Shown: positions 1-13,160, counted from the stretch's first letter. The stretch: DNA of 64,000 nt from Ehretia macrophylla (GCA_037974665.1 CM075783.1:20120762-20184761); one strand, 5' to 3'. The notes: a model not told the origin generated them from the sequence alone. Made by a program: numbers and translations.

Positions 1-348
1 AAAAACGATAAACAAAAGAAAAAAAATGGGTTTAATTTAAAAGAAGGCTACTGATAAGAGAATGGGTATTTTCATCATTTTTTATTTTTTTTACAATATG
101 ATGAATGTCATCTTCGCATCATTGGCGCATGTAGAACAATCCACGTTAAAATTAACAGAAAAATAGACGTCGGGGGACAATATGCAACATTTTTCATAAC
201 ACAGGGTCTATAACGCGACTTTTGAAAACACAGGGTTTATGATGCAACTTTTTAAAAACACAGGAAGATATGGTGCATTTTACTCTTATTATTATTACTA
301 TTAATATTATTATTATTACTATTATTACTCTTACTATGCCTATTATTA
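1..348. other. Non-coding AT-rich flank ending in an ATT microsatellite
   Basis: No supportable gene. Around 200-275 an approximately 32-bp unit containing CACAGGGT and GCAACTTTT occurs about three times, degenerate. From about 283 the sequence becomes an (ATT/TTA)n run, which is the insertion site of the next element. Confidence 0.6.
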
Positions 349-2959
349 TGATACCCCGAACCTGGCATGTATTCAATAGCATTTAAAGTTCATTAAAATT
401 GCATTTTATTGACCTTTCACCTTCTTTGACCAAACTAGTTGACTTTTCATCTTCATTGACCAACTAGGACAAGGTGGGAATTTGTGAAATGTTTAATAAA
501 GGGCAAACTTGGGATTAGAAATAAAAAAATGCAATGTTAAGTTAGTCAAATTTTGGGTCAACTTTGGAATTAAATCTGAACCAATTGGGGAAGAGTTAGG
601 TAGAAAATTATATGTGGTTGGAAAGTTCTATGAGTCTAGTTTATGAGGCTTCAAACCGTTCGTGAATTCGAGTTTTCTAGAAGAAGTTATGGCCGTTTTC
701 GTAAGGTCGCGCATAGCTGTTTTGGTTTAGTGGGTTGACCGAAACTTTGACCTTTGACTTCTTGTCATTTTTTTTCTAACTAAGCAGAACGTAAACGAAA
801 AAAACAGAGAAGAAAGGCTTGAAACCATGAGGAAAAGGAGAAAAAAAAAAGAAAATTTCAACTACAAATCACCAAATCTTTGCGTGAGCTTGCACGGGGT
901 AGTTTCCGAGGCACTCTACGAGGTTTTCCTAGCGTCTAGGAGCGTCTAAGGTGAGGGTTTCATGTTTATTTGCGCATTTGAAAATGTTGAACATAAACTT
1001 TAATTTGTGATTTAACTGTAGGTTGTTATTTTGTCTGTTTCGTTGCTTAAAGAATGTTCCCTAGCAATTGTAGAATGTGTATTTATAGCTTTTTAATATT
1101 TTCTACGGTTGAATATCGAATTTGAAATATAAATTGTGTAATGAATAGTAAATTATGAATAGTAAACCCCCGTTTCGATGAAGTTGCTCCGTTACGCGTT
1201 CTGTTGATGTAGGAAGATGCTAGATATGCTAGAATGCCTAAATGTGTGGTTTAATTGGAATGTGTAATGGAAAAACGGAGAAGAACGGCTTAGTGAAAGT
1301 CGGGGTCGTTTAGGTCGAGTTTGGCATTTTCTCATTTTGCGTGTTGGTATTGTTTCGGGAGGCCATGGAAGCACTTTTGGTATGATTATGGCGTTGGTTG
1401 GGTGTTTGGTTGCCATAGTTGTAGTTCAAACGAGCAAAGGGAGAAATCGGGAGTTTGTGTGAATTCTAGGATAAAGTAGGATTTTGGGGTCTTTAGGCGT
1501 GCCTTATGGTGCCCTAGGAGGATTGGTGAAGTCGGTTTCCAAAGCTCGTGAGTCGTTTGAAAGTAGTAGCGTTTTGAAAGTTGGGGTCATTTTTGGAATT
1601 GTGTGTGATTTCATAGTATATTTCTTATAGAATGTTTATAATGCTTATAGAATGTTTATAATGCTTATAGAATGTTTATATTGCTTATAGAATGCTTATA
1701 ATGCCTATAGGATACTTGTTATTGCTTGATAAGGTTAATTGGTGTTGTTCTTGTTACTTGTTTGATTGTAAATGCTTGTTAATGCTTATTACGCTTGTTA
1801 GAGTTGATTATTGATTGAAATGTTTATCAATTGTTGATAATGCTTGATATCTTGTTTATCGCCTTGTATCGAGTCTTGCATTGCATAGTGTCCAGCGCGT
1901 GAGTGATGGGCCTCTTTGGGTATCCTCGGGTTGCCAGTGTTGGTTGCTCTAGCTCCGTGGCTATTCCCTTTTCTCGCTTGGGTTGCCTCCCAGGGAAATT
2001 TGGGTCGTAGAATTGATGGATACTTCCGGGGTATTCCAAACTGGTGTTATAAGGTGGATGCGCGTTTATTGTCATCGTTGTCAACATCAAGCTCGAGATT
2101 GATATATCGCTCGTGAAATGGTACATTGCTAGTATGAGTGAACCATAGCCTTCAGAGTGTGGTATAGCTTTGAATGGTTGTGTTAATGCTTTCAGTAATT
2201 GTTTATTGTATTGATTGTTTGTCCTGATTGCTTATTTATCTGTTATATTGCTTAACTGTCTTATTTGCATTGCACGACTTTCTTTCTCTCCAACTCGATA
2301 TCTGTCTCGCCCTCACTGAGTATACGTGTTGTGTATACTCATTCCTTACCACCACATTTCAGGAAATGTCATGTTAGCTGGAAAGTTTATGATTTCGTGA
2401 AAGTTCGTGCCTGAAGAGTTATCTTGCGTGCCTATGTGGCTTGAGTGTCGAAGTTGTAAAGATATATGCTTTCATATGTTGTATGTAATTATTGTTAAAA
2501 GAAATGTAATTTAAATCTAGCTAGGTAGTTGAGGTAAATTAATAAGCTAGTTTCTGTAATTAGTTAGCATAGCTTAACTTCAATGCATGTTGTAATGTCC
2601 AAAGGAAAAGAGCTAGAATGGCATGATAGTTTATTTTATGCAGTAGCTTAGTATGGTTTAATTTTCAAGTTTGTGTGTACTTGTCAAAAATGAAAAGAGA
2701 AGGTTAGCTTTTAAATTGGAAACGTATGTATAATTTCTGAGTTTAATTGTTGACAACCGAGGCTCGGATGGCCTTGAGGAAGTTTTGTATGGTTGGACAC
2801 GGTGGTGGTCCATTTATATGCTATTACAGGTTTTACATTTCACCTAGAAACAGGGGAGACTCCGTCCGTTTTCCCTGAAAATTTTGCCCGGGTTTGGTTT
2901 AGGTTGTGATTAGATTGATTGATAGAACTCCCGGTCTCGAGAGGGATCGGGGTGTTACA
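349..2959 (+). repeat. 5' LTR of the LARD-like element
   Basis: Direct repeat of 4668-7263. It contains a 20-bp minisatellite (GCTTATAGAATGTTTATAAT type, about 1610-1710) with one unit more than the matching array in the 3' LTR. Short reading frames inside it are not conserved proteins. Confidence 0.85.
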
Positions 2960-4667
2960 AGTGGTATCAGAGCTTGTCTAGCTCATAACCCAGGACAGGG
3001 TCCTCGGTCTGGTGGGTAGTGACCCTTGAATGTGTGCTTGTTAAGTGTGTCTTGAAAGTGTGTGCCTGTATGTGAGATTGTGTGTCTTGATTTGAATGTA
3101 TGCACCTATGTGATATAGTTATGTGTTATGTGTTAAATGTTTTTTTTCAAGTAAGGTGAAGTGTCCAGTTGTGCATTGAATTGACCTATTGAATTGGCAT
3201 CGTGAATTGAATCGACCTCATGGATTGTTATTTGCTTGAAGTATTGATTGTAATGTGTGTATTGGAATGTCTTGAATTGGTTGTGCCATGATTTGAATTG
3301 ATTATGTTGTGCTTGACTTGATTGTTATGCTTGAGTGACTTTGTTGAATAAACTCTTTTGTAAACTTGCTGGCATAATAGCTTAAGGCATATGTATAACT
3401 GTGATATATTGGCATTCATACATGTCTTATGGAAATGGTAAGTAAGTCCTCTTCCTCCCTTGAAAAAAGTGGTTCACCGCTGGCTTTTCAAGGTGTATGG
3501 ATTGGCAGGAAATGAATGGCATTTGACTACCCTTTATTTGGGAGTTGGTGTTTGCTTTTGGAGCTCGGTTATTGGCGAATCTCTAAGGTCTTCCTCTGTG
3601 ATTAACAGTTGTGAAAAGTAGGTTTCTCTTGGGGTTTTATTTGATTCTTCTCGGGCTCATTCTTTGGTTTTCTCAATGGGTATTCTTTGGAGACTTCTGT
3701 TGGTACTTTGCGGTGGACTTGGCTATTGGGGTTTCAATTGGATTTACTGCACGGTATTATCTATGGTATATGTGTCTCGGTCTTTATTGGTGTGATACTG
3801 ACATCCCTGATTGGAAATTCTTCAATGGCATTTTATAGAATTCTTAGTGGGCATTCTACTAGTATCTTTCCTTGATGGCACTTATTGGAAGTCTTACACT
3901 TAGAATCCTGTTCAGACTTATTATCTCATATTGCTTATGGTATGTTGTGGAATACTTTGGACTTTCTTGGTGGTAAATTGTATAAGTTCTCACCTGGCGA
4001 ACAGTGAAGAGGCCTTGGAGTTTGGTTTTGTATGTTGTACACCTGCTCGGGAATCTTACTCGGATTTCTCATCTAGTTGGAAAAATTATATTTGTTATTT
4101 AACTTGACTGTCTTATTAGACACATGATAATTCCTCTAGTATTTCCTTAGACATTCTTCTCAGCATTTGATAGCGATACTCGGAATCTAATGGATTGTCC
4201 TATGGGGTTATTATTTGGAAGGCTTCTTTGGAACTTTTGAAGTATATTTGATTGGGTTTCTTAGTATTTTCTTTGCACTCTTATCAGGGAATTCTTCTAT
4301 GAAATTCATGACCAGTGGGGTACTTATTTGGACCTCTGGATGGAACCTTTGTTTGAGCCTTTATTTGGCTTCTTGTTTGGGAATTCTCGGGCAGTAATAG
4401 TTGAACTTCTACTCGAGATTCGTGTATAGAGTATTCCTTCGTATTCTTCTTATCATTAATATGTGATGTGATTTTATCTACAGTATCTTTGCTTAGGTCT
4501 TTATTGGTATTATCTCGGCGCTTTTGGTTAGAATTTTATTCTTCTTCGGTATTCGTATCAACGGGATTCTTCAACCGATGAAGACTAGTCAGAATTGGAT
4601 TTAAGATGATGCTGAGTTCTATTGGAAGAAGAATTGTGAGGACGCAATTATTTTAAGGGGTGAAGAA

Positions 4668-7263
4668 TGTAATACCCCGAACCTGGCATGTATTCAATAG
4701 CATTTAAAGTTCATTTAAATTACATTTTATTGACCTTTCACCTTCTTTGACCAAACTAGTTGACTTTTCATCTTCATTGACCAACTAGGACAAGGTGGGA
4801 ATTTGTGAAATGTTTAATAAAGGGCAAACTTGGGATTATAAATAAAACAATGCAATGTTAAGTTAGTCAAATTTTGGGTCAAATTTGGAATTAAATTTGA
4901 ACCAATTGGGGAAGAGTTATGTAGCAAATTATATATGGTTGGAAAGCTCTATGAGTCTAGTTTCTGAGGCTTCAAACCGTTTGTGAATTGGAGTCTTCTA
5001 GAAGAAGTTATGGCCGTTTTCGTAAGGTCGCGCATAGCTGTTTGGTTTAGCGGGTTGACCGAATCTTTGACCTTTGACTTCTTGTCATTTTTTTTTTTCT
5101 AAATAAGCAGAATGCAAACGAAAAAAACAGAGAAGAAAGGCTTGAAACCATGAGGAAAAGAAGGAGAAAAAAAAAATTCAACTACAAATCACCAAATCTT
5201 TGCTTGAGCTTGCACGGGGTGGTTTCCGAGGCAGTCTACGAGATTTTCCTAGTGTCTAGGAGCGTCTAAGGTGAGGGTTTCATGTTTATTTGCGCATTTG
5301 AAAATGTTGAACATAAACTTTAATTTTTGTGATTTAACCGTAGGTTGTTATTTTGTCTGTTTCGTTTCTTAAAGAATGTTCCCTAGCAATTGTAGAACGT
5401 GTATTTATAGCTTTTTAACATTTTCTGCGGTTGAATATCGAATTTGAAATATAAATTGTGTAATGAATAGTAAATTATGAATAGTAAACCCCCGTTTCGA
5501 TGAAGTTGCTCCGTTACGCGTTCTGTTGATGTAGGAAGATGCTAGATATGCTAGAATGCCTAAATGTGTAGTTTAATTGGAATGTGTAATAGAAAAATGG
5601 CTTAGTGAAAGTCGGGGTCGTTTAGGTCGAGTTTGGCGTTTTCTCGTTTTGCGTGTTGGCATTGTTTCGGGAGGCCATGGAAGCACTTTTGGTGCGATTA
5701 TGGCATTGGTTGGGTGTTTGGTTGGTATAGTTGTAGTTCAAACGAGCAAAAGGAGAAATCGGGACTTTGCGTGAATTCTAGGGTAAAGTAGGGTTTCGGG
5801 GTCTTTAGACGTGCCTTATGGTGACCTAGGAGGATTGGTGAAATCGGTTTCCAAAGCTCGTGGCTCGTTTGAAAGTAGTAGCGTTTTGAAAGTTTGTGTC
5901 ATTTTTGGAATTTTGTGTGATTTCATAGTATATTGCTTATAGAATGTTTATAATGCTTATAGAATGTTTATATTGCTTATAGAATGCTTATAATGCCTAT
6001 AGGATACTTGTTATTGCTTGATAAGGTTAATTGGTGTTGTTCTTGTTACTTGTTTGATTGTAAATGCTTGTTAATGCTTATTACGCTTGTTAGAGTTGAT
6101 TATTGATTGAAATGTTTATCAATTGTTGATAATGCTTGATATCTTGTTTATCGCTCGTTTATCGCCTTGTATCGAGTCTTGCATTGCATAGTGTCCAGCG
6201 CGTGAGTGATGGGCCTCTCTGGGTATCCTCGGGTTGCCAGTGTTGGTTGCTCTAGCTCTGTGGCTATTCCCTTTCTCGCTTGAGTTGCCTCCCAGGGAGA
6301 TTTGGGTCGTAGAATTGATGGATACTTCCGGGGTATTCCAAACTGGTGTTATAAGGTGGATGCGCGCTTATTGTCATCGTTGTCAACATCAAGCTCGAGA
6401 TTGATGTATCGCTCGTGAAATGGTACATTACTCGTATGAGTAAACCATAGCCTTCAGAGTGTGGTATAGCTTTGAATGGTTGTGTTAATGCTTTCAGTAA
6501 TTGCTTATTGTATTGATTGTTTGTCTTGATTGCTTATTTATCTGTTATATTGCTTAACTGTCTTATTTGCATTGCACGACTTTCTTTCTCTCCAACTCGA
6601 TATCTGTCTCGCCCTCACTGAGTATACGTGTTGTGTATACTCACTCCTCACCACCACATTTCAGGAAATGTCATGTTAGCTGGAAAGTTCGTGATTTCGT
6701 GAAAGTTCGTGCCTGAAGAATTGTCTTGCGTGCCTATGTGGCTTGAGTATCGAAGTTATAAAGATATATGCTTTCATATGTTGTATGTATTTATTGTTAA
6801 AAGAAATGTAATTTAAATCTAGCTAGGTAGTTGAGGTAAATTAATAAGCTAGTTTCTGTAATCAGTTAGCATAGCTTAACTTCAATGCATGTTGTAATGT
6901 CCAAAGGAAAAGAGCTAGAATGGCATGATAGTTTATTTTATGCAGTAGCTTAGTATGGTTTAATTTTCAAGTTTGTGTGTACTTGTCAAAAATGAAAAGA
7001 GATAGGTTAGCTTTTAAATTGGAAATGTATGTATACTTGCTGAGTTTAATTGTTGACAACCGAGGCTCGGATGGCCTTGAGGAAGTTTTGTATGGTTGGA
7101 CACGGTGGTGGTCCATTTATATGCTATTACAGGTTTTACATTTCACCTAGAAACATGGGAGACTCCATCCGTTTTCTCCTGAAAATTTTGCCCGGGTTTG
7201 GTTTGGGTTGTGATTAGATTGATTGATAGAACTCCCGGTCTCGAGAGGGATCGGAGTGTTACA
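4668..7263 (+). repeat. 3' LTR of the LARD-like element
   Basis: Direct repeat of 349-2959, starting TGTAATACCCC and ending GTGTTACA. It differs by scattered substitutions and by copy number in the short internal repeat at about 5930-6005. Confidence 0.85.
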
Positions 7264-7370
7264 ATTATTACTACTATTATTATTATTACTATTATTGTTA
7301 TTATTACTATTATAATAATTATTATTACTGTTATTATTATTATTATTACTATTATTATTTTTATTTTCTG
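7264..7370 (+). repeat. (ATT/TTA)n microsatellite, right flank of the LARD
   Basis: Imperfect trinucleotide run, continuous in type with the run before 349. The element therefore split one microsatellite. Confidence 0.85.
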
Positions 7371-7740
7371 ACAAGAAGAATAATAAAAATGCTCATCAAT
7401 TTACATCCAAAACAAAAGTCGCATTTGAAAAGCTCAATCACTTTGTTTAATGGTCAAATTCAGTAACGATGTATGGACATAAAATTATTTTTGACTTTCA
7501 ATATATGCACTTGAAAAGAGTTATTATAATAGTATCTAAACATGAGATTTTTTTTCACTTTAATTGTTGAAAATCATAAGTCTTCAACAATTGACCCAAA
7601 AAAAAAGAAAAAGAAGAAGTCTTCAACAGTCTTTTTTTTTTTCTTTTCAGACTTACTGTTTCTTCCTTTCCTTCTTCTGGGAAAAGCTTAACTAAATTAA
7701 TACAACAAAGTCCAAAAATTAACTTTTGACTAGCTAGCTA
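7371..7740. other. AT-rich intergenic DNA
   Basis: No gene supported. The motif AAGTCTTCAACA occurs twice (about 7577 and 7617) beside homopurine and poly-T runs. Confidence 0.5.
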
Positions 7741-8420
7741 AACCATGAATTTGGAGAGAGTGAAAGAGATGACTAAACCAAGGCCCAACTACAAGTTATT
7801 CTAGATGTCATCCTGGTTTGTCATTTTCACAAATAAACCTAGGAACTTCACAATAGTCCTATTATCAACCAAAGGGCATGTTGAAGTCTCCAAACTAGTA
7901 ATACTCTATGTACAAGCTCTTAAAGCAGTGGCGGATGTATATTGGGGCCAATAGGGGCTAATGTTAAAAATTCTATATATTTTTAAAAAAAAAATTAAAT
8001 ATCTATATAATTTTAATTAAAAAAAATTAATTAGCCCCACCCCACTAAAAAAATACACTCATATAATTAAAAAATTATTTATTTTAACTCCTACTATAAA
8101 ATTTCTAAACCCTCCCTGCCTTAAAAGGTTGCTAATAAATAGTTGGAAGTCAACTAAAACTGTAGGGGAGACAATGACTACTTCTATAAGATTGACTAAT
8201 CTTAATGACCCAAATAAATAGCCGTTGTGTTATTGGATATAAATGCAATATATTAAGCACTGCATCTCTTTCTTTCTCTTTCCAAACCCCTTGTTTCTTG
8301 TATCTTTGTGCATATGCTGGTAGTTGATAGGTAACTTTCTTTCTTTTTCTTAAGCCGAGTGGTCTGATGATATTAGGTGAAACAATCACGTTACACCGTC
8401 TCGTGTTCCCACGCTACATT
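7741..8420 (-). repeat. Dispersed repeat R, reverse copy, with an internal insertion
   Basis: The reverse complement matches the repeat at 41880-42600 and the tandem copies at 62455-63575. Shared landmarks are the segment with TTGATCATAGGATGATAA and GACAAGCCAAGATATG, and the segment with CAATCTTATAG and TAACACGATGGCCATTTA, here diverged. Between the two halves (about 7926-8136) lies roughly 210 bp of AT-rich DNA starting CAGTGGCGGATG that is absent from the copy at 42 kb. It is an insertion of unidentified class. No coding capacity is conserved between copies. Confidence 0.6.
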
Positions 8421-8870
8421 CATACTATACAGAATATGACCCTTTTTTCTCCCTTATCCTGTGTTGACGAAATGATTCCAAGTAAGTCAAAGTGTAGATT
8501 AATATTTTAATGAAATCTATAGAATAAATTATGATTATTGTTCTAAAGTATGTAGTGAATTGATGATTAATCTCGTTTTATGTTTTTGTCCTCAAAATTT
8601 AGAAATATTCTATTTCTAATATTTTCTCGTCCAAAGTTATGGGAAAGATTCATCCAAGGAGTAGTGCACTAATGCATTTTATAAAGTTAGTGCTAATTTT
8701 TGGATTTTGAGTATTAAATTATGTAAAGCCAAACAAAGCATTGGGACTAGATTCTAATATTTAATATTAAATTTTGAGGTACTAAAAACAAAGCATTGGG
8801 ACTAGATTCTAATATTTAATATATTTTAGAAACTGTACTTGTGTTTTGCACTTCTCGACATTCACGGGCA
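8421..8870. other. AT-rich intergenic DNA with a 35-bp direct repeat
   Basis: The sequence around CAAAGCATTGGGACTAG occurs twice, at about 8733-8768 and 8791-8825, separated by about 20 bp. No gene supported. Confidence 0.55.
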
Positions 8871-10489
8871 AAAGAAAATGTATAATTCTTGTATATTACA
8901 AAAGAACAAGCATGGCAACCTTGCCTGCAACATTCTGTTTCATATTTATTGTTCCAAGGATCCATTCTAGAAAGTCAAGAAGAAAAATTAATCATCTTGG
9001 TTATGGAATAGTATCCTCAAAGAAAGAGACTTGATCAAATCAAAGACTATCTGGTCAATTGGAAATAGCAGGAGGGTACAAGTTTAAGAAGACCCTTGGT
9101 GTTGGCCCAACACTGACCTCTCTTATTTCCGAATCAATTCAGTCACCACTGTCCACGACCTCATGGATTGCCAATCGAAAAAATGGAACACCACAAAGCT
9201 CAACTCAATCTTTCCATCGCAGATTGCAAAAAGCATCAAATCCATTGTACTCCCTATCTCAGAGGTAGAGGATAAGCTTGTCTGGCCTCTCACAAAAAAT
9301 GGATCATATTCAGTCAAAACAGGGTATCACATTGCTAGATCAATTCAAGACGAACCACTAAGGATATTGGAAGGTGCAGCTAGTACATCCAGCTCGCTGC
9401 CGACCTCCATTTCGAAACTCATTTGGAATGCTAAGATCCCCCCAAGATTAAAATCTTTCTATGGAAAGCATGCAATAATGCACTCCCGACCTTGGAAAAC
9501 CTCTTCAAAAGAAAGTGCAAATAGTCTCCGCTGTGTACCATTTGCAAAACAAATGTGGAAACTATTGAACATCTCTTCCTAATTTGCCCATGGACAAAAA
9601 GATTCTGGTGTGTCTCGATTCTCCAATATGCTATCAATCCAAACCTCATCACTAGATTCGGAGACTGGCTCCTATCGATGACTGACCGATGCGCGAATGC
9701 GGGCTATGGTAAGAAAGAATCTTTTGATCTTATAGCACTTTGCTGTTGGCAGGTCTAGAAGGAAAGAAGCTCAGCGTGTATAGAGAACAGACCTATCAAC
9801 TTGAAGAGGGCCATCACCAAAACTCGATTCAGCATTATGGATGCTGACATATCCCTTAATCAACCCAGAAACTCATGTACCAACCAGATTCAAAGCGAAA
9901 CCGTCACCCCAATTGCTTGGACTCCACCCCCAACGAACTTCTTCAAGATAAATGTTGATGCATCATTCCTCCCAAATTCAAACAAAGCAAGTTATGCTTT
10001 CACCTGTCAGGACTGGCATGGAAATGTAATCCACGGTCAAGTTATCTCCCTGTAATATGAGTCAGCATTCAAAGCAGAAGCTATTGCCTGCCGCAATGCC
10101 TGTCTCTTTGCCTCTCAGTCTCCCCTTCCTATCGTCACTATTGAAAGTGATGCTGAAGCAGTTCTTAAAACAATCGATTTTCCAAAACTTGCTCATTGGA
10201 AGGCAAGCCCAGTATTGGAGGACATCCGAAAGATTGTTGTTGATAGCCCAGCCATTAGGTTATCGTGCATTAGGAGATCCGCTAACAAGGTGACCGATTG
10301 GGTCGCAAAATATTGTATTAGAGATAGCTTACCTTTGGATTGGTTTACAAATGTCTCCAACCAACTTTCCAACTTGTTGTACTCAGACATCTACCCAACT
10401 GGTGATATAATTATTGTTTAGGGTGAAACCTTTGTAATTCTCTTGATTATTGCAATATAATTAGTGTTTTCGACCAAAAAAACAAAAGA
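8871..10489 (+). pseudogene. LINE (L1/RTE-clade plant type) 3' remnant: RT end, zf-RVT, RNase H
   Basis: This is the 3' part of a non-LTR retrotransposon ORF2, broken by frame changes and stops. Order on the plus strand: the end of the reverse-transcriptase region (about 8890-9110, with SSWLWNSILKERDLI in one frame); the zinc-binding zf-RVT region (about 9163-9760, with VWPLTKNGSYSVKTGYHIA, then LIWNAKIPPRLK, then ETIEHLFLICPW after a frame change near 9550); and an RNase H-like domain (about 9940-10400, with FFKINVDASF, AFKAEAIACRNAC, IESDAEAVLK and RSANKVTDWVAKY). One in-frame TAA at 10053-10055 splits the RNase H part. The 3' end is an A-rich tail after CGACC at about 10478-10489. The 5' part is absent, as is typical of 5'-truncated LINE insertions. 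It is not expected to be active. Confidence 0.85.
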
Positions 10490-10739
10490 ACAATGCAGAA
10501 TCTTTCATCAACGACTGAATGACACATAGCAAATTTTGTTATGCTTCTTCTTATAAAAGTAAACACATTTTGCTTTTTTTGTTTTGGGATTTCAGGAGAC
10601 CTAAACCGTACAACAAAAATTAAAGAGGTCATTTACGAGAATTAATCTCACAATTTTTCGTATTTATAGTGAGGAGTATATTACTAGACCAAAATAGTTC
10701 TTATTGTTTCAAACTTATATAACTAGTCTTTAATTTTTA
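10490..10739. other. Intergenic DNA between LINE tail and repeat
   Basis: AT-rich; no gene or structured element recognised. Confidence 0.4.
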
Positions 10740-10958
10740 ATTGCAATTGATAATATTAGATGAAACAATCAATGTACTCCCTCATGTCAGGATGGCAAAG
10801 AGTATCTGCTCTATCTAAAATCGACGGGTAACCGCCCAATAAAAATTCGATAACAAAAATCGATGGGCAATTCGTTAGGGTTTGGATTTTATAAGAGGAA
10901 ACCGATTGATAAACCTATAGGTTTTGATTTTTTACGGTAAAAAAAATCGAAACCCGAA

Positions 10959-11008
<50 letters not shown>

Positions 11009-11830
11009 ATGTATATATATGTATATATATATAATAGAATGTTTAAAGTTGATAAAAATATATAATATAAGCCCACTAGGAGGAAATGAGTTATATTACA
11101 CTTATACTGAGATCTTGAGAAGGAATGAACAATTTGCTTAAAATGAAATTCCAATCTGATTGAAAAAATGGTATTTTCTATACATGAGACATAAGAAATA
11201 ACCCTAAACTTTAAACTTTTGGAAACATGATAACTTGTGTAAAAGTTAACTTTTAACAAAATATAGGATAACTTGAAGCTTTCCTTATTGATAGAAGATA
11301 TTTAGAATTTTTTTTTTAAGAATTAGAAACATATTTTGAATAAATTCTTGGTCTCAAGCATGCATGTCTTCATCATAGATTAGAGCACAAATTCATGATA
11401 GCCAATTGAATTGTCAGCCTTTTTTTGTTTTTGGCACAACTTCTTAATTTTAATTATTGTTCATAAAATTATTATGTAATTTATTTTAAATATTATCATT
11501 GCCTTGGACTCTTTTATTTTTGGTTTCTTTATATTTAAATTAATTATTATTTTTTTACATTTTTTTAGGTTTTTTTTTTGATTTAAGCTAATTTTTTATT
11601 TTTTTTAATTAAACTGTTACGATTACGGTTAATTGCGATTTTTTTAATCATTAACAGTTACGGTTATGATTAATAGTTTTTAAACCTGTTAGGTTTTAAG
11701 TACGGTTATGGTTGTAAGTTTCTTAAACAGTTTGGATTATGATTTCTTTAATTTTCACGACTAACCGAACCGCTGTTATTCATTTGCATGTATTCTCGCA
11801 CTGCATTCATACTACACACACAGAACCAGT
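10740..11830 (-). repeat. Repeat R fragments, reverse, split by about 1 kb of inserted DNA
   Basis: Two short pieces match the reverse complement of repeat R: about 10745-10775 (related to GATTGTTTCACCTAATATT) and about 11788-11822 (related to AGTATGAATGCAGCGCGAG). In the copy at 41.9 kb these pieces lie side by side. Here they are about 1 kb apart, so the intervening DNA looks inserted. That DNA holds a (TA)n run and repeated GGTTA-rich motifs (about 11615-11775) of unidentified origin. Confidence 0.45.
10958..11034 (+). repeat. (TA)n microsatellite with TATG interruptions
   Basis: Alternating TA, interrupted by GTATG units. Apparent short reading frames across it are artefacts of the repeat. 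Confidence 0.9.
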
Positions 11831-11843
11831 CCCCCCTCCCCTG

Positions 11844-11850
11844 CCCCCCC

Positions 11851-11901
<51 letters not shown>
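11844..11901 (+). repeat. Compound (C)24-(AC)17 microsatellite
   Basis: A run of 24 cytosines (11844-11867) passes directly into an alternating AC tract ending at 11901. A pure poly-C run this long is uncommon in AT-rich plant DNA, and its assembled length may be unreliable. Confidence 0.85.
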
Positions 11902-11904
<3 letters not shown>

Positions 11905-12365
11905 TATCCTATGCTGAGAGAGGCGTTAAAATCATTTTACCCCATAAGTTTCGTGCTAAAACCAAAATCTTCCACCAACTATTAAAGTCATCCAAATTCC
12001 CTTACTGATTAAGTTAATTAGGGTTATTTCGTTCATAAGGACAAATTCGTCTTCTAACTATAAATAACAACAGAAATTTCAGGCAAATTAAATGACACAA
12101 AATTTTCTTAACCACTACCTCACCACTTCTCAAATTGAGAGAATAGAGAAAAGCTGGCAGAGGGACAAAGAGAAGACATACACTTTTAAATTGGGTCCAA
12201 TACAATTTTGCATTTCTTGTAAATTCAAAATCAAATAATTGTTTTGTCCGCAAAATTAATCTCACTCGAATCCATATTTATAGGATAAATAGAATGCAAA
12301 ATATATAGTTTTTAATATACTAATAAATTTTAATGCATGAGCTGGATGGAGCAACTAAGGACGTT
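11902..12365. other. Intergenic DNA
   Basis: No gene supported. Several tracts are AT-rich; nothing conserved was recognised. Confidence 0.4.
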
Positions 12366-12860
12366 TTTTTTTTTTTTTAAAGAAAAACAAGTATCTCCGT
12401 TAAATTCCAAAAAACTTTGTACAAACAAAAACAAGAGAAACAATCTGCTCAGCTAAGAAAGTATCTTCTGATCAAGATTCCAAACTATACAAATCGATTT
12501 ATTGAACAAGGTATTAGGAAAAATTCTATTTCTACACTTTACACTGGTAAGTAAACTACTTCTAATACAATAAAAAATATAGTCTTCCGTATGGGCTATG
12601 TTTGCAAACAATCTCTGGTTCCTTTCATTCCTTACGAAGTAAATAGCTGCACTAAACATGAGTCTGAAGACATGAAACTGCAATGAATTGGGTTTCGAGA
12701 ATTTATTGGCCCAAGATGTAATGTCATTCCAAGAAATAAGTCGCAATGCAATTTTAGTACATCGAAGGCAACGCTTCCAAATCCTTCTAGAAATCCACAA
12801 TTAAAGAATAGATGTTCACGAGTCTCGACATGTGTGTGGCAGAAGATGTAGTAGCACGAG
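12366..12860 (-). pseudogene. LINE remnant, zf-RVT region, minus strand
   Basis: On the minus strand the frame ending at 12453 contains FVRNERNQRLF, the conserved end of the zf-RVT region of plant LINEs. Just upstream (about 12790-12850) another frame gives THVETREHLFFNCGF, the matching zinc-ribbon piece, so a frame change separates them. The poly-T run at 12366-12380 on the plus strand is the LINE 3' poly-A tail. Only about 500 bp survives. It is unrelated in position to the plus-strand LINE at 8871. Confidence 0.75.
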
Positions 12861-13160
12861 ATATTAGCAACTAAGGCCTAGTTAATTAGGTAATCCAGTA
12901 GGCCTATTAAAGGATCCAACTCCTCTTGGTCGAATCGAACTACTCATAATATGTTATTATCACTATTTTAAATCTTTTGTAACGTTCCAATTAAACAAGT
13001 AAAAATTGTTGTCATAGATTATTTTTCAAAACAGTGTAAATACCTCATTCGTCTATATTAACAGGTAATTTGCAATCCCTAATTTTACTCTCAGTATTTT
13101 ACATTTTAACTCGAGTCGGGTAATAAGTGACTTGCGCATTAAAACTGTCTCTGACGATGA
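12861..13160. other. Intergenic DNA
   Basis: No feature recognised. Confidence 0.4.

Larger units (their letters stand above)
349..7263 (+). mobile_element. Non-autonomous LTR retrotransposon, LARD-like, both LTRs present
   Basis: Two near-identical direct repeats of about 2.6 kb (349-2959 and 4668-7263) flank about 1.7 kb of internal DNA. The LTRs begin TG and end TTACA. Immediately inside the first LTR is TGGTATCAGAGC (2962-2973), the usual plant initiator-Met primer-binding site. Just before the second LTR is a purine stretch (AAGGGGTGAAGAA, 4655-4667), as expected of a polypurine tract. The internal region has no recognisable gag or pol, so the element looks structurally whole but non-coding, like a LARD. 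Both flanks are the same ATT microsatellite, consistent with a 5-bp duplication ATTAT that cannot be placed exactly. By eye the LTRs are roughly 96-97% identical, suggesting an insertion about one to two million years old at usual plant rates. Confidence 0.85.

Noticed and set aside
10915-11259. Tyr/Ile-rich frames around the TA microsatellite
   Set aside because: Simple-repeat artefacts; open on both strands without conserved sequence.
11739-12008. Pro-rich and Thr/His-rich overlapping frames
   Set aside because: Generated by the poly-C and AC tracts.
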